Of a DNA stretch of 64,000 nt, positions 43,301 to 52,887 are shown in pieces. Origin of the DNA: Actinomycetes bacterium. Lineage in GTDB: Bacteria; Actinomycetota; Acidimicrobiia; Acidimicrobiales; Ilumatobacteraceae. The notes beneath the pieces are model-generated. The model saw nothing but the letters and a program-made list of their open reading frames with translations, was not told where the DNA came from and made no database searches. Position 1 is the stretch's first letter. Each line of letters begins with the position of its first letter. The stretch is from assembly GCA_021414085.1 (NCBI GenBank), contig JAIOPC010000014.1:620001-684000 (forward strand). The letters run 5' to 3'. The translations under genes were made by a program, and so were the position numbers.

Positions 43301-44245
43301 ATGATGCCCGTCATGAAACGACTATGTGAGGACCGAGTTGTAATCGTCACTGGCGCAGGTCGCGGTATTGGCCGCGAGCACGCACTGAGCCTCGCCAAGC
43401 ACGGCGCGAGGGTTGTTGTCAACGACCTTGGCGCTAGCACCGACGGTGTCGGTGCCGATACAAGCCCGGCACAGCAGGTCGTCGCCGAGATCGAAGCGAT
43501 GGGTGGGCAGGCGGTCGCCAACGGCGACAGCGTGTCGTCCTTTGAGGGCGCGCAGCGGCTGATCAACACCGCCATCGAAGTGTTCGGCCAGCTCGACGTC
43601 GTCGTCAACAACGCTGGCATCCTGCGCGACCGCATGCTGGCCAACATGACCGAAGAAGAGTGGGACGCAGTCATCAATGTTCACCTCAAGGGAACGTTTG
43701 CCCCCGCGCATTGGGCCGCTGCCTACTGGCGCGATCAGAGCAAGGCTGGCAAGCCGGTGAATGGTCGCATCATCAACACGACGTCGGTCAGCGGCATCTA
43801 CGGCAACCCCGGCCAGACGAACTACGGCGCGGCGAAGGCGGGAATCGCGGCCTTCACGCAAATCGCCTCGATGGAACTCGCTCGCTACGGCGTCACCGTG
43901 AACGCAGTGGCACCGGTGGCACTCACGCGGATGACCGAAGGTCTTGGCCCGGCACCCGAGACCGATGAAGAGCGCGAGATGCGATCGCCGAAGTGGATTG
44001 CCCCGATCGTCACGTGGCTGGCGAGCGAGGAGTCCTCCAATGTGACGGGCCGCGTGTTCGAAGCCAGCGGTCAAACGTTGGCAATCGCCGAAGGTTGGGT
44101 GCGTGGCCCGCGCCACGCTCCCGTCGACGACCCGACCAAGCTCGGTTCTATCGTCGAAGAACTGCTCGCGGGCGCGCGTCCCAACAGCGGTATGAACGGC
44201 GATCCCGGCGGCTGGCCGCAACCGCAGCCCCAGCGGCAGGCCTGA
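43301..44245 (+). CDS. SDR-family 3-hydroxyacyl-CoA dehydrogenase (HSD17B4-like)
   Basis: The protein is 314 residues; ATG codons at 43301, 43304 and 43313 are all possible, with no clear ribosome binding site. The dinucleotide site is 'VVIVTGAGRGIGREHALSLA', followed by 'NDLGASTDGVG', an insertion characteristic of the peroxisomal multifunctional enzyme-type dehydrogenase. 'VVNNAGILRDRML' and 'TNYGAAKAG' with the catalytic Tyr/Lys follow. Seven bases downstream comes a MaoC-type hydratase, the other activity of eukaryotic HSD17B4. Together they would hydrate and oxidise 2-enoyl-CoA in beta-oxidation of fatty acids or sterol side chains. Confidence 0.88.
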   Translation: MMPVMKRLCEDRVVIVTGAGRGIGREHALSLAKHGARVVVNDLGASTDGVGADTSPAQQVVAEIEAMGGQAVANGDSVSSFEGAQRLINTAIEVFGQLDVVVNNAGILRDRMLANMTEEEWDAVINVHLKGTFAPAHWAAAYWRDQSKAGKPVNGRIINTTSVSGIYGNPGQTNYGAAKAGIAAFTQIASMELARYGVTVNAVAPVALTRMTEGLGPAPETDEEREMRSPKWIAPIVTWLASEESSNVTGRVFEASGQTLAIAEGWVRGPRHAPVDDPTKLGSIVEELLAGARPNSGMNGDPGGWPQPQPQRQA

Positions 44246-44252
44246 GAATCCG

Positions 44253-45104
44253 ATGCCGTTGAACCCTGAAGCCGTCGGCGCGCTCGGCGACGCCCGCGAG
44301 ATCTCATGGAACTCGAAAGACGCCCTGCTGTACGCCGTTGGAATCGGCGCCGCACACGACGACCTGCAGTTCAGCACCGAAAACACGAAGGACACCCCGC
44401 AAGTCGTCTATCCGACGTTCGCGGTTGTTGCTGGCTCGGGCACGCCTTCCGCGGGCAAGAGCGCACTCAGTCAAGTGGGGTCGTTTAACTGGGCGATGCT
44501 CGTGCACGGCTCGCAAGCCATCACGCTGCATCGTCCGATCCCGGTCGAAGCAAAGGCAATTGCGCAAGACCGTGTTGCCGCAATGTACGACAAGGGCAAG
44601 GCCGCGATCGTCGTGATCGAGAACGAGGTGAAGACGGTTGCGGGTGAACCGTTGTGGAGCACGCGTTCGGCGGTCTTCATCCGCGGCGAAGGTGGTTGGG
44701 GTGGCGACCGAGGCCCAAGCGGTGCGCAAAATGAGCCGCCGGATCGCGCACCGGACCACGAGGTGACTTTGCAGACCTCGCCGGACCAAGCGTTCGTTTA
44801 TCGGCTATCGGGCGATCGCAACCCGCTGCACACCGACCCTTCGTTCGCTGCGCTCGGCGGTTTCGATCGACCGATTCTGCACGGCCTGTGCTCGTATGGA
44901 TTCACGGGCCGCGCGTTGTTGGCCGAACTGGCCGCAAACGACGTCAGTCGCTTTCATCACATGGAGGCGCGGTTCGCGTCGCCGGTGATGCCCGGCGATG
45001 CCCTGACGGTGCGCATGTGGCGAGTAGGGGACGGCAAAGCGGTGTTCACCACATCAGTGGGCGACCGCGTGGTGATCGATCAGGGATTAGCAACCTTCAG
45101 CTGA
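44253..45104 (+). CDS. MaoC-family 2-enoyl-CoA hydratase (double hot-dog)
   Basis: The protein is 283 residues, long enough for two hot-dog folds. The C-terminal half contains the hydratase-2 motif 'YRLSGDRNPLHTDPSFAAL' with the catalytic Asp and His, then 'FDRPILHGLCSYGF'. The N-terminal half starts 'SWNSKDALLYAVGIGA', as in the (R)-specific hydratase of multifunctional enzyme type 2. It follows the SDR gene by seven bases and surely acts with it. A cytoplasmic beta-oxidation or sterol-degradation role is likely. Confidence 0.9.
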   Translation: MPLNPEAVGALGDAREISWNSKDALLYAVGIGAAHDDLQFSTENTKDTPQVVYPTFAVVAGSGTPSAGKSALSQVGSFNWAMLVHGSQAITLHRPIPVEAKAIAQDRVAAMYDKGKAAIVVIENEVKTVAGEPLWSTRSAVFIRGEGGWGGDRGPSGAQNEPPDRAPDHEVTLQTSPDQAFVYRLSGDRNPLHTDPSFAALGGFDRPILHGLCSYGFTGRALLAELAANDVSRFHHMEARFASPVMPGDALTVRMWRVGDGKAVFTTSVGDRVVIDQGLATFS

Positions 45105-45135
45105 CCCCTCCAGCTAGCTGAGCGGTCGAGCTCAT

Positions 45136-45687
45136 TCAGTCCGGGTAACACGCAACCGATACGTCGATCTGTTGCACAAATGGGTCGTGCGCACGAACCG
45201 CGAAGCGCGCTCGGTCGGCGGCGGCGGAGCGGGCGGCGGCGGTGTTCTCGCTGGCAGGCAGTTGCAGGTGCACGCGCACGCTGTCGGCCAGTCGCTGTAC
45301 CTCGACAACCGTTGGCAGGTGCGACAGCTCTCGGCGCACGGCAGCCGCGTAGGCCGACTCAACGGAGCGGTTGGCGATGGCGGCGGCAACCGTCGCGTTT
45401 GGTAGCTCGTCGTCGATTTGGGTTGGATCAACCACGACCAACGGCACTCGGTGACGACTGGCGCAAATCGACCCCATCTCGGCCAGCGTGTGGGGTGACT
45501 CGGGCTCGCGGGTGAGGATCGCCAGGTCCACACTTTGCTCGAGCGGGCATGCGGCATGGTGATCAACGCCGCGGCACGGTCCGCCGTGATCATCAGAGCA
45601 ATGGACGACTTCGTGGCCCTCAGCTGCGAGTTGCTTGTTCAGTTCGCTCGCCTGGCTTGGTTTTGACTCAATGAGCAGCACTTTCAT
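45136..45687 (-). CDS. Receiver-like protein lacking the phosphorylation site, with Cys/His-rich insertion
   Basis: The start chosen is the ATG at 45687 (183 residues). The first ~110 residues follow the CheY pattern ('MKVLLIESKPSQASELNKQL', 'VDLAILTREPES', 'VPLVVVDPT'), but the acidic pair is reduced to one Glu and the phospho-acceptor Asp position is not Asp. Residues of about 30-52 contain 'HCSDDHGGPCRGVDHHAACP', three Cys and several His, which could bind metal or heme. The C-terminal ~75 residues end in a beta-type 'PFVQQIDVSVACYPD'. I recall similar Cys-containing pseudo-receivers in Actinobacteria but know no function. It is convergent with the hydratase gene. Confidence 0.6.
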   Translation of the reverse strand: MKVLLIESKPSQASELNKQLAAEGHEVVHCSDDHGGPCRGVDHHAACPLEQSVDLAILTREPESPHTLAEMGSICASRHRVPLVVVDPTQIDDELPNATVAAAIANRSVESAYAAAVRRELSHLPTVVEVQRLADSVRVHLQLPASENTAAARSAAADRARFAVRAHDPFVQQIDVSVACYPD

Positions 45688-45800
45688 GCGCTCATGACAC
45701 AACGATGTGCGCCCTTGCAACTAGGGCCAAAGGTCAGTACAGCTGCTTTACCCCTCGGGCAATCTCGCGATCGCGTCGTCGGCGACGACGAGGCATTGAG

Positions 45801-47543
45801 CTAGCGCAGGCGTGCGACTACGTCGGCGAGCGCGACATCTTCGCGTTCGCCGGTGCGGCGGTCTTTCACTTCCACGACGCCGTCGACCAAACCGCGGCCA
45901 ACCACAACGATCGTCGGCACGCCGACTAACTCCGCGTCGTTGAACTTCACCCCTGGCGACACGCCGACGCGATCGTCGAGCAACACGCGTAACCCAGCGG
46001 CCTCGCACTCCGCCGCCAACAGCTCCGCAGCAGGCAGTTGCGGATCCGTTGCCTTGCCGGTGGCGACGATGTGTACATCGGCCGGTGCGATCTCGCGCGG
46101 CCAGATCAGACCCTTGTCGTCGTGATTCAGTTCGGCAACCGCCGCGACTGCGCGTGACACGCCGATCCCGTACGACCCCATCGTGACGACGCGAGTCTTG
46201 CCGTTCTCGTCGAGCACCGTCAGACCGAGTGCCTCCGCATACTTGCGGCCAAGTTGGAAGATGTGGCCGATCTCGACGCCACGCGCAATCTCTAACGCCT
46301 TGCCGCAGCTTGGGCACGGATCACCGGCGTGGACTTCGGCGGCTTCGATGAACCCATCGGGGGTGAAGTCGCGGCCCATCATCAGGTCCTTGACGTGGCG
46401 ACCCGGCGCGTCGGCGCCGGTGATCCAGCGAGTGCCCGAAACGATGCGCGGGTCGACGACAAACCGAATGCCGGCCGGCTTGTCCTCGCCGAGCGCGCCG
46501 GGGCCGATGTAACCCTTCGCAAGATGCTTGTTCTTCGCGAAGTCTTCCTCGCTGAACGGCTCGATCTCTGCGGGCGACACTTGCGCCTCGAGTCGCTTCA
46601 TGTCGACCTCGCGGTCGCCGGGAACGCCGATTGCCAGCGAGCTGACGGTGCCGTCGGGGTGCTTCAACTTCACGACCAGGTTCTTCAACGTGTCGGCCGC
46701 AGTCCAGTCGCGATCGGCGCGGCGCAGATCGGTGCGTGCGTTGAACAAATCGACCAGCGTTTGGATCGTCGGCGTGTCGGGTGTGTCGACAACCTCCGCC
46801 GCAGGGCCGTCGAGCGCCAAAGCGGCCGGCGATGTGACGCGCACGGCCTCGGTGTTGGCGGCGTAGTCGCAGTTCGAGCAACGCACGTACGTGTCTTCGC
46901 CGACGGCCATTGGCGCCAGGAACTCTTCGCTCGCCGAGCCGCCCATTGCGCCGCTCATCGCCGAGACGATCACGTACGGCATGCCCAGACGTTCGAATGT
47001 CCGCTGATATGCGACGCGGTGCTTCTGGTAACTGGCTTCGAGACCGGCCTCGTCGATGTCGAAGCTGTACGAGTCCTTCATCGTGAACTCGCGGCACCGC
47101 AGCAGGCCAGCACGCGGGCGTGCTTCGTCGCGGAACTTGTTCTGGATCTGGTAGATCACGAGCGGCAAGTCCTTGTAACTGCTGTACAGATCTTTGACCA
47201 GCAGCGTGAACATCTCTTCGTGCGTCGGTGCCAACAACATGTCGGCGCCCCGGCGATCCTTCAGGCGGAACAGATTGTCGCCATAGTCGGTCCAGCGGCC
47301 GCTCGCCTCGTACGGCTCGCGGGGCAGCAGTGCGGGGAAGTGGACCTCCTGGAACCCCTCGCGGTCCATCTCCTCGCGGACGACACGCTCGACATTGCGA
47401 AAAACAATCCACCCGAGCGGTAGCCAGGTGAAGCCGCCGGGTGCGGCGCGGCGGATGTAGCCACCGCGCACCAGCAGGCGATGACTGGCCACTTCCGCGT
47501 CGGCGGGATCCTCGCGCAGGGTGCGCAGGAACAGCGTCGACAT
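45801..47543 (-). CDS. proS: Prolyl-tRNA synthetase, bacterial type
   Basis: The start chosen is the ATG at 47543 (580 residues). The class II core shows motif 1-region '[19 protein letters not shown]', '[14 protein letters not shown]', and motif 2 '[20 protein letters not shown]'. The editing (INS) domain lies at about residues 225-385, and motif 3 is near '[18 protein letters not shown]'. The C-terminal anticodon-binding domain ends the protein. The length and INS domain define the bacterial type. It is divergent from the rimP operon with 213 bases between starts. Confidence 0.95.
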   Translation of the reverse strand: MSTLFLRTLREDPADAEVASHRLLVRGGYIRRAAPGGFTWLPLGWIVFRNVERVVREEMDREGFQEVHFPALLPREPYEASGRWTDYGDNLFRLKDRRGADMLLAPTHEEMFTLLVKDLYSSYKDLPLVIYQIQNKFRDEARPRAGLLRCREFTMKDSYSFDIDEAGLEASYQKHRVAYQRTFERLGMPYVIVSAMSGAMGGSASEEFLAPMAVGEDTYVRCSNCDYAANTEAVRVTSPAALALDGPAAEVVDTPDTPTIQTLVDLFNARTDLRRADRDWTAADTLKNLVVKLKHPDGTVSSLAIGVPGDREVDMKRLEAQVSPAEIEPFSEEDFAKNKHLAKGYIGPGALGEDKPAGIRFVVDPRIVSGTRWITGADAPGRHVKDLMMGRDFTPDGFIEAAEVHAGDPCPSCGKALEIARGVEIGHIFQLGRKYAEALGLTVLDENGKTRVVTMGSYGIGVSRAVAAVAELNHDDKGLIWPREIAPADVHIVATGKATDPQLPAAELLAAECEAAGLRVLLDDRVGVSPGVKFNDAELVGVPTIVVVGRGLVDGVVEVKDRRTGEREDVALADVVARLR

Positions 47544-47627
47544 TCGCAACAAAGGGGTACCTCGTAGACGGTTTGGAGGCCCTTTTCAGAGCCCAATACG
47601 GCAGGCCGCACACTACTGGGCAGGCGC

Positions 47628-47633
47628 TATACT
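47628..47633 (+). promoter_or_regulatory. Candidate -10 box of the rimP operon promoter
   Basis: TATACT fits a -10 element 129 bases before the rimP ATG. No clear -35 box is visible at 16-18 bases upstream. Transcription from about 47640 would include the hairpins at 47662-47717 in the leader. Confidence 0.4.
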
Positions 47634-47661
47634 TTGGCCGTCTTTGAAGTTCAAGGAACTA

Positions 47662-47694
47662 AAGGCGTGGGCTCTCGTGGCCCACGCCTTCTTT
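47662..47694 (+). terminator. Perfect 11-bp hairpin with T-rich tail in the rimP leader (possible attenuator)
   Basis: AAGGCGTGGGC (47662-47672) pairs perfectly with GCCCACGCCTT (47680-47690) around a 7-base loop and is followed by CTTT. It lies between the candidate promoter and rimP, so on the plus strand it would be a premature terminator. A smaller hairpin AGTTC/GAACT (47648-47660) precedes it and GGCCCA/TGGGCC (47703-47717) follows, giving material for alternative folding. On the minus strand it would sit in the proS leader. Confidence 0.55.
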
Positions 47695-47756
47695 ACTGAA
47701 AGGGCCCAGTTTGGGCCAGTAAACGCCAGGTAGCGACATGGAAGGGAGGCCAAACG

Positions 47757-48308
47757 ATGAGTGAAACGCAGACGCTCGACAAGGTTCGCGCCCTCGTGAC
47801 CCCCATCGTCGGCGACCTCCAACTCGACCTCTACGACCTCGAGTTCCGGGGTGGGACGTTGCGCGTTGTTCTCGACACCCCGGTCGGCAGTGCGGCCGGA
47901 GTCGACCTCGACACCATTGCGTTGGCGACCCGCCTGATCGGGCGCGAATTCGACCATCACGACCCGGTGCCGGGCCACTACACCCTCGAAGTCACCAGCC
48001 CCGGGCTTGAGCGCACGCTGCGCACGCCCGCGCACTTTCAGCGCGAGTTGGGCAAGGTCGTGGCGCTGAGGCTGCGCGACACGACGAACGCCGATCGGCG
48101 CGTGCAGGGCGTTCTGAGCGCGGCCGACGAGCAGGCGGCGACCATCAGTCCGGAAGATGGCAGCGAAGCGCGCACGGTCAAGTACGACCAAATCGATCGC
48201 GCACGCACCGTCTTCACCTGGGGCCCGAGCCCGAAGCCAGGTGGCAAGAAAGCAAAGACTGGCAGCCCAACGACAAGTCCCGCAATCAATAAGGAGCAGG
48301 CACGGTGA
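47757..48308 (+). CDS. rimP: Ribosome maturation factor RimP
   Basis: The protein is 183 residues, with AAGGGAGG eight bases before the ATG. 'LVTPIVGDLQLDLYDLEFRGG' and 'LRVVLDTPVGSAAGVDLDTI' form the first domain, 'YTLEVTSPGLERTLRTPAHF' is the RimP signature, and a Lys/Pro-rich tail ends the protein. RimP acts in late assembly of the 30S subunit. It heads the rimP-nusA-ylxR-infB operon; its TGA overlaps the nusA GTG as GTGA. Confidence 0.94.
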   Translation: MSETQTLDKVRALVTPIVGDLQLDLYDLEFRGGTLRVVLDTPVGSAAGVDLDTIALATRLIGREFDHHDPVPGHYTLEVTSPGLERTLRTPAHFQRELGKVVALRLRDTTNADRRVQGVLSAADEQAATISPEDGSEARTVKYDQIDRARTVFTWGPSPKPGGKKAKTGSPTTSPAINKEQAR

Positions 48309-49507
48309 GCACCCTCGACATGTCCGAAGCCATCAAGATGTTGGCTAACGAGAAGAACATCTCGGTCGACACCCTGCTGCAAGTTCTCGTCGACGCGCTT
48401 GCGCTCGCGTACAAGCGTCGGCCGGGCGCGGCACCCGAAGTTGAAGTGCACGTGAATCCCGACACGTTCGAGTTCACATTCATTGCGTTCGACATCGACG
48501 ACGACGGCAACTGGGTCAACGAGCGCGACGACACGCCGAAGAAGGAAGAGCTTGGCCGAATCGCGGCGCAGACCTTCCGTCAGGTGATGAGCCAGAAGAT
48601 TCGCGAAGCCGAACGCGATCGCAAGTTTGAGGAATACGCGAACCGCGAAGGCGACATCGTCACTGGCATCATTCAGCAGGCCGACGATCGCTACACCCTG
48701 CTTGATCTCGGCCGTGTCGAAAGCCTGCTGCCAAAGGCCGAGCAGGTGCCGTTCGAGCGCCCGGTTCCCGGCGATCGCGTCAAGGCCTACATCGTCGAAG
48801 TGCGCAAGACCGCGAAGGGTCCGCAGATCGTCGTCAGCCGCACCCACCCAGGTCTCATCAAGCGACTTTTCGAGCTGGAAGTTCCAGAAATCGCGGATGG
48901 CATCGTCGAGATCAAGGGCTGTGCGCGCGAACCTGGCCACCGCACGAAGATTGCCGTGTGGTCAAACGATCACAACGTCGATCCGGTCGGCGCGTGTGTC
49001 GGTGCCCGTGGTGGCCGTGTACGCATGGTTGTCAACGAATTGCGCGGCGAGAAGATCGACATCGTTCCGTTCAGCGAGGACCTTGCCGATTTCGTGGCCA
49101 AGGCTTTGTCGCCAGCGCGCGTCACCGCTGTCATCATTAGCGACGATGTGACCCAGGCCGATGTGATCGTGCCCGACAATCAGTTGAGCCTCGCGATCGG
49201 CAAAGAAGGCCAGAACGCGCGCCTCGCGGCGCGGCTGACGGGTGTGCGCATCGACATTCGCGGCGAAACAGAACCCGTCGATGGTCTTGAAGAGGGCGAC
49301 TACGAAGAAGGCGAGTGGGTGCCCAACGCCGAGACCGGCGAAATCGAGTGGCACGCCGCCGACGGTACGATCCTCACGCAAGAGCAGTGGAACGAGCAAG
49401 CGGCGGCAGCAGCTGCCGAGCCCGCGGCCTCCGAACCCGAGGTCGCAGCAGTGGAAGAGCCGTCTGCCGAGGCGGCAAGTAATGAGGAGAGTGGTGACCA
49501 CGCCTAA
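48305..49507 (+). CDS. nusA: Transcription elongation/termination factor NusA
   Basis: The protein is 400 residues with a GTG start coupled to rimP. The N-terminal RNA polymerase-binding domain runs to about residue 125. The S1 domain ('[21 protein letters not shown]') follows, then KH1 ('[21 protein letters not shown]') and KH2 ('[19 protein letters not shown]'). The C-terminus is an acidic Ala/Glu-rich tail without the AR repeats of gamma-Proteobacteria, as in Actinobacteria. It modulates pausing and termination. Confidence 0.96.
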   Translation: MSTLDMSEAIKMLANEKNISVDTLLQVLVDALALAYKRRPGAAPEVEVHVNPDTFEFTFIAFDIDDDGNWVNERDDTPKKEELGRIAAQTFRQVMSQKIREAERDRKFEEYANREGDIVTGIIQQADDRYTLLDLGRVESLLPKAEQVPFERPVPGDRVKAYIVEVRKTAKGPQIVVSRTHPGLIKRLFELEVPEIADGIVEIKGCAREPGHRTKIAVWSNDHNVDPVGACVGARGGRVRMVVNELRGEKIDIVPFSEDLADFVAKALSPARVTAVIISDDVTQADVIVPDNQLSLAIGKEGQNARLAARLTGVRIDIRGETEPVDGLEEGDYEEGEWVPNAETGEIEWHAADGTILTQEQWNEQAAAAAAEPAASEPEVAAVEEPSAEAASNEESGDHA

Positions 49508-49877
49508 CACTCGAATCGCCGTACCGCAGCGCACTTGCATCGGCTGTCGCCAAACGCGGCCGCAGAGTGAACTAGTGCGTTGCGCTGTTAACCAGCATGG
49601 CGCTCAGGTCGGCCGCACAGCGGCTGGCCGCGGGGCATGGCTGTGCTCGATGACCTGCTACCACACGGCGGTGCAACGTAAGGCGTTTGATAGGTCGTGG
49701 AAGCGCTCGCTGCCCGCCGACGCGCTGCTGTCGCTTGGCGATTCGCTGCGCGCCGCAATGAACGACACAAATCTGAACGACACAAACCTGAACGACACAG
49801 ATCTGAACGACACGGACATGAAAGAATCGTCAGTTGTCGGGATCGCTCCCGACAACACGACGCCAAGGAAAGGCTGA
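49482..49877 (+). CDS. ylxR: YlxR-family (DUF448) RNA-binding protein with repeated C-terminal tail
   Basis: The ATG at 49482 gives 131 residues; a GTG at 49494 behind GAGGAG is an alternative. 'RTCIGCRQTRPQSELVRCAV' and 'GRGAWLCSMTCYHTAVQRKAF' are the DUF448 signature with its Cys and conserved GRGA-W-C segment. The family binds RNA and is regularly found between nusA and infB. The last ~45 residues are unusual: a 15-base DNA unit repeated four times encodes 'NDTNLNDTNLNDTDLNDTDM'. Such a tail is not part of the family core. The stop lies nine bases before the infB start. Confidence 0.88.
   Translation: MRRVVTTPNTRIAVPQRTCIGCRQTRPQSELVRCAVNQHGAQVGRTAAGRGAWLCSMTCYHTAVQRKAFDRSWKRSLPADALLSLGDSLRAAMNDTNLNDTNLNDTDLNDTDMKESSVVGIAPDNTTPRKG
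49760..49819 (+). repeat. 15-base tandem repeat in ylxR (four copies)
   Basis: Four consecutive copies of GAACGACACARAYCT (last copy degenerate, ending GGACAT) encode the NDTNL/NDTDL repeats near the YlxR C-terminus. Copies differ at only a few bases, suggesting recent expansion by slippage. Confidence 0.8.
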
Positions 49878-49885
49878 CCCGAGTT

Positions 49886-52849
49886 TTGGCGAAGAACCTG
49901 CGCGTACACGAGCTCGCGAAACAGCTCGGAATGACGAATGCCGAGATGATGGCGCTCTGCGAGCGAATGGGTGTGGGAGTGAAGAGTCACTCATCCACAC
50001 TCATCGAGGCACAGGGCGACCGTCTTCGTCGACGCGCGGAGAAAGATGGGCTCACCCGGCCCGAGCAGCCCGAAGAGCCCAAGCCGGTAAAGGCTGCCGC
50101 CAAGAAGGCGGCAGCGCCGAAGGATCCGAGCGACACCAAGCCGAAGGTCGCCAAGGCAACCGCCACCAAAGCAACCGCCAAGCCAGCGAAGGCCGCAGCA
50201 CCGAAGAAAGCCGCTGCCGCGAAGGTCGCCGAGCCAACAGATGATGCGCCGACAACAACAGCCTCGGTCGAGGAAGTGGCAGCACCGGCCGCAGAAGTGC
50301 GCGTCGAGCAGGTCGAACCCGAGCCCGCGCCAGCCGTTGCGCACTCGCGCATCACCAGCAGCCGGCAACCGGCGGCTGAGCCTGCTCGCCCCGCGGCGGC
50401 CACGCCGACGGCGGCAGCGCCCACCGCTCCCCGAACAGCGGCACCCGCCTCACCCGCACCCTCCTCACCCGCTCCCGCCGCCGCACCTGCGGCCGCCGGC
50501 GCCCCGCCAGCGCGCCCGGCAGCCGCGCCAGCCCGACCGACTTCTGCTTCGGGTCGGCCGATTCCGCCGCCACCCACCGGTGGCCGCCCAACTTCGGCCT
50601 CTGGCAAGACGATTCCGCCGCCGCCCGGCGGGTTGCGATCAAGCAGTGCTCCGCGTACGGGCTTCGGCCCTACGACCAGCGGCCCGCGCCCCGGTGGTGG
50701 CTACACCGCCCGTCCCGGCGGCCCGGGTGGCCCGGGTGCCACCGGCCCCTCACGTCCCTCCTCGCCCGGCGGTCCCCGTCCGGGTGGTTACCCGCCGCGC
50801 ACTGGCGGCCCCGCGGGCGCTCGCCCGGGTGGCTTCGGTGGTCCTCGGCCCGGTCCCGGTGGCGCCGGCGGCCCCGGCGGTGCCCGTCCGGGTGGCCCCG
50901 GTGGCGCTCGTCCAGGCGGTCCCGGTGGCGGCCCTGGTGGTCCTGGCGGTCGTCCGAACGGACAACGTCGCGCGCCGCGCAAGAAGAGCCGTGCCCGTCG
51001 TCGTCGCGACTTCGACGAAATGCAGCCGAACTACAACAGCAGCTATACCGCCACCAATGCTCCGGTTCCTGATGGCACCATCATCGTCGAGCGCGGCGTG
51101 TCGGCGCAGGAGTTCGCTCCCAAGCTAAACCGCACCGCTGCCGACGTGATTCGCTTCTTGCTGCAGAACGGCGAAATGGTCACCGCCACCATGACGCTGA
51201 GCGACGAGCAGATGGAGTTGTTCGCACTGGAAGTCGGAGCCGACCTGTTGCTGGTCGAGCCCGGTCAGCAAGAAGAACTCGAACTGCAAGCGCTCTTCGA
51301 TGACAGCGACGACGACGACGAGGCTTTGCAGGTGCCGCGAGCCCCGGTCATCACGATCATGGGTCACGTCGACCACGGCAAGACCACGTTGCTCGACAAG
51401 ATTCGCAACGCCAACGTTGTTGCTGGCGAGGCCGGAGGCATCACACAGCACATCGGCGCATACATGGTTGATGTGCATGGCAGCAAGATCACATTCCTCG
51501 ACACGCCTGGCCACGCCGCATTCACCAAGATGCGCGCCCGTGGCGCGCAGGTGACCGACATTGTCGTGTTGATGGTTGCGGCCGACGACGGCGTTATGCC
51601 GCAAACGATCGAAGCCATCAACCACGCCCGCGCCGCTGAAGTGCCGATCGTGGTCGCGCTCAACAAGGTCGACAAAGAGAACGCCGATGTGCAGCGCGTG
51701 CTGTCACAACTCAGCGAGCAAGAACTGGTTCCCGAGTCGTGGGGCGGCGACACCATCGTCGTCGAGATGTCGGCATCACAAAATCTGGGCGTCGACGATC
51801 TGCTGGAACAACTCGCCGCCGTAGCTGCGGTGGAGGAGTTGACTGCCAATCCGTCTGGCCGTGCCAAGGGTGTTGTGCTCGAGGCCAACCTCGACACCGG
51901 CCGTGGCCCGGTCGCGACGGTGCTGGTCGACAAGGGCGAGCTCAAAGTTGGCGATGCAATCGTCGCTGGTGCCTCATGGGGCCGAGTGCGCGCCATGATC
52001 GACGACAAGGGCAACCAGGTGAAGGTCGCTGGCCCCAGCACGCCGGTGCAGGTGCTCGGTCTGCAAAGCGTGCCGAACGCGGGCGACGAGTTCCGTAGCT
52101 CGGATACCGAAAAGACCGCCCGTACTGTCGCCGAGGCTCGCGAGCAGCGCTATCGCTTGAAGGCGCAGCGCGGCGATGCGCGCGTGCACACCGGCGTGAA
52201 GCTGGAAGACATCTTCAACCAGATTCAGGCTGGCGAGGTGGCCACGCTGAACATCGTGCTGAAGGCCGACGTGCAGGGCTCGCTGGAAGCCGTCTCCGAA
52301 TCGCTACGCAAGCTCGAGCGCGATGAAGTGAAGCTGGCGTTCGTGCACCGCGCGGTCGGCGCGATCAACGAGAACGACATCAGCCTGGCCGCCACCACCA
52401 ACGCCACGCTGATCGGGTTCAACGTGCGTCCGGATCGTAAGGCCCGCGAACTTGCTGCCTCCGAGGGCGTCGAGATTCGCACCTACGAAATCATCTACAA
52501 GCTGCTGGAAGACATCAGTCGCGCCATGATCGGAATGCTCGCCCCCGAGTTCGAGGAAGTGGTCACGGGCGACGCGGAGGTGCGCGAGATCTTCCGTGTT
52601 CCGAAGCTCGGCGCAATTGCCGGTTGCCTCGTCACCAGCGGCGTCATTACGCGTGGATCCAAAGTTCGCTTCCTTCGCGAAGGCACGATCATCTGGAAGG
52701 GTGCTATCCAGTCGCTCAAGCGATTCAAGGATGATGCCCGTGAGGTGCGCGAAGGTTTCGAATGCGGCATCGGTCTCAGCGACTTCCAGGACCTCAAGCC
52801 CGGCGACATCATCGAAACATTCGAGGAACGAGAAATCGCTCGCGTCTAG
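49886..52849 (+). CDS. infB: Translation initiation factor IF-2
   Basis: The start chosen is a TTG at 49886 (987 residues), which gives the standard N-terminus '[20 protein letters not shown]'; AAGGAAAGG lies 12 bases upstream. The track start at 49697 runs through ylxR. A long Ala/Pro/Lys then Gly/Pro/Arg-rich region (about residues 60-365) is typical of actinobacterial IF-2. The GTPase has G1 '[12 protein letters not shown]', G3 'DTPGHAAF' and G4 'NKVD'. Domains II, III and the fMet-tRNA-binding C-terminus follow. The factor positions initiator tRNA on the 30S subunit. Confidence 0.95.
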   Translation: MAKNLRVHELAKQLGMTNAEMMALCERMGVGVKSHSSTLIEAQGDRLRRRAEKDGLTRPEQPEEPKPVKAAAKKAAAPKDPSDTKPKVAKATATKATAKPAKAAAPKKAAAAKVAEPTDDAPTTTASVEEVAAPAAEVRVEQVEPEPAPAVAHSRITSSRQPAAEPARPAAATPTAAAPTAPRTAAPASPAPSSPAPAAAPAAAGAPPARPAAAPARPTSASGRPIPPPPTGGRPTSASGKTIPPPPGGLRSSSAPRTGFGPTTSGPRPGGGYTARPGGPGGPGATGPSRPSSPGGPRPGGYPPRTGGPAGARPGGFGGPRPGPGGAGGPGGARPGGPGGARPGGPGGGPGGPGGRPNGQRRAPRKKSRARRRRDFDEMQPNYNSSYTATNAPVPDGTIIVERGVSAQEFAPKLNRTAADVIRFLLQNGEMVTATMTLSDEQMELFALEVGADLLLVEPGQQEELELQALFDDSDDDDEALQVPRAPVITIMGHVDHGKTTLLDKIRNANVVAGEAGGITQHIGAYMVDVHGSKITFLDTPGHAAFTKMRARGAQVTDIVVLMVAADDGVMPQTIEAINHARAAEVPIVVALNKVDKENADVQRVLSQLSEQELVPESWGGDTIVVEMSASQNLGVDDLLEQLAAVAAVEELTANPSGRAKGVVLEANLDTGRGPVATVLVDKGELKVGDAIVAGASWGRVRAMIDDKGNQVKVAGPSTPVQVLGLQSVPNAGDEFRSSDTEKTARTVAEAREQRYRLKAQRGDARVHTGVKLEDIFNQIQAGEVATLNIVLKADVQGSLEAVSESLRKLERDEVKLAFVHRAVGAINENDISLAATTNATLIGFNVRPDRKARELAASEGVEIRTYEIIYKLLEDISRAMIGMLAPEFEEVVTGDAEVREIFRVPKLGAIAGCLVTSGVITRGSKVRFLREGTIIWKGAIQSLKRFKDDAREVREGFECGIGLSDFQDLKPGDIIETFEEREIARV

Positions 52850-52887
52850 CAAGTCCACGACGTGTGGAGCGTCGGTAGCCTGCGGGC

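Noticed and set aside
47544-47756. tRNA gene or T-box leader between proS and rimP
   Set aside because: No cloverleaf, no GTTCRA T-loop and no T-box sequence were found; only simple hairpins are present.
49697-49885. N-terminal extension of infB in the ORF track
   Set aside because: It reads the ylxR sequence, including the 15-base repeat, in another frame (RHKSERHKPERH...). The TTG at 49886 gives the standard IF-2 N-terminus.
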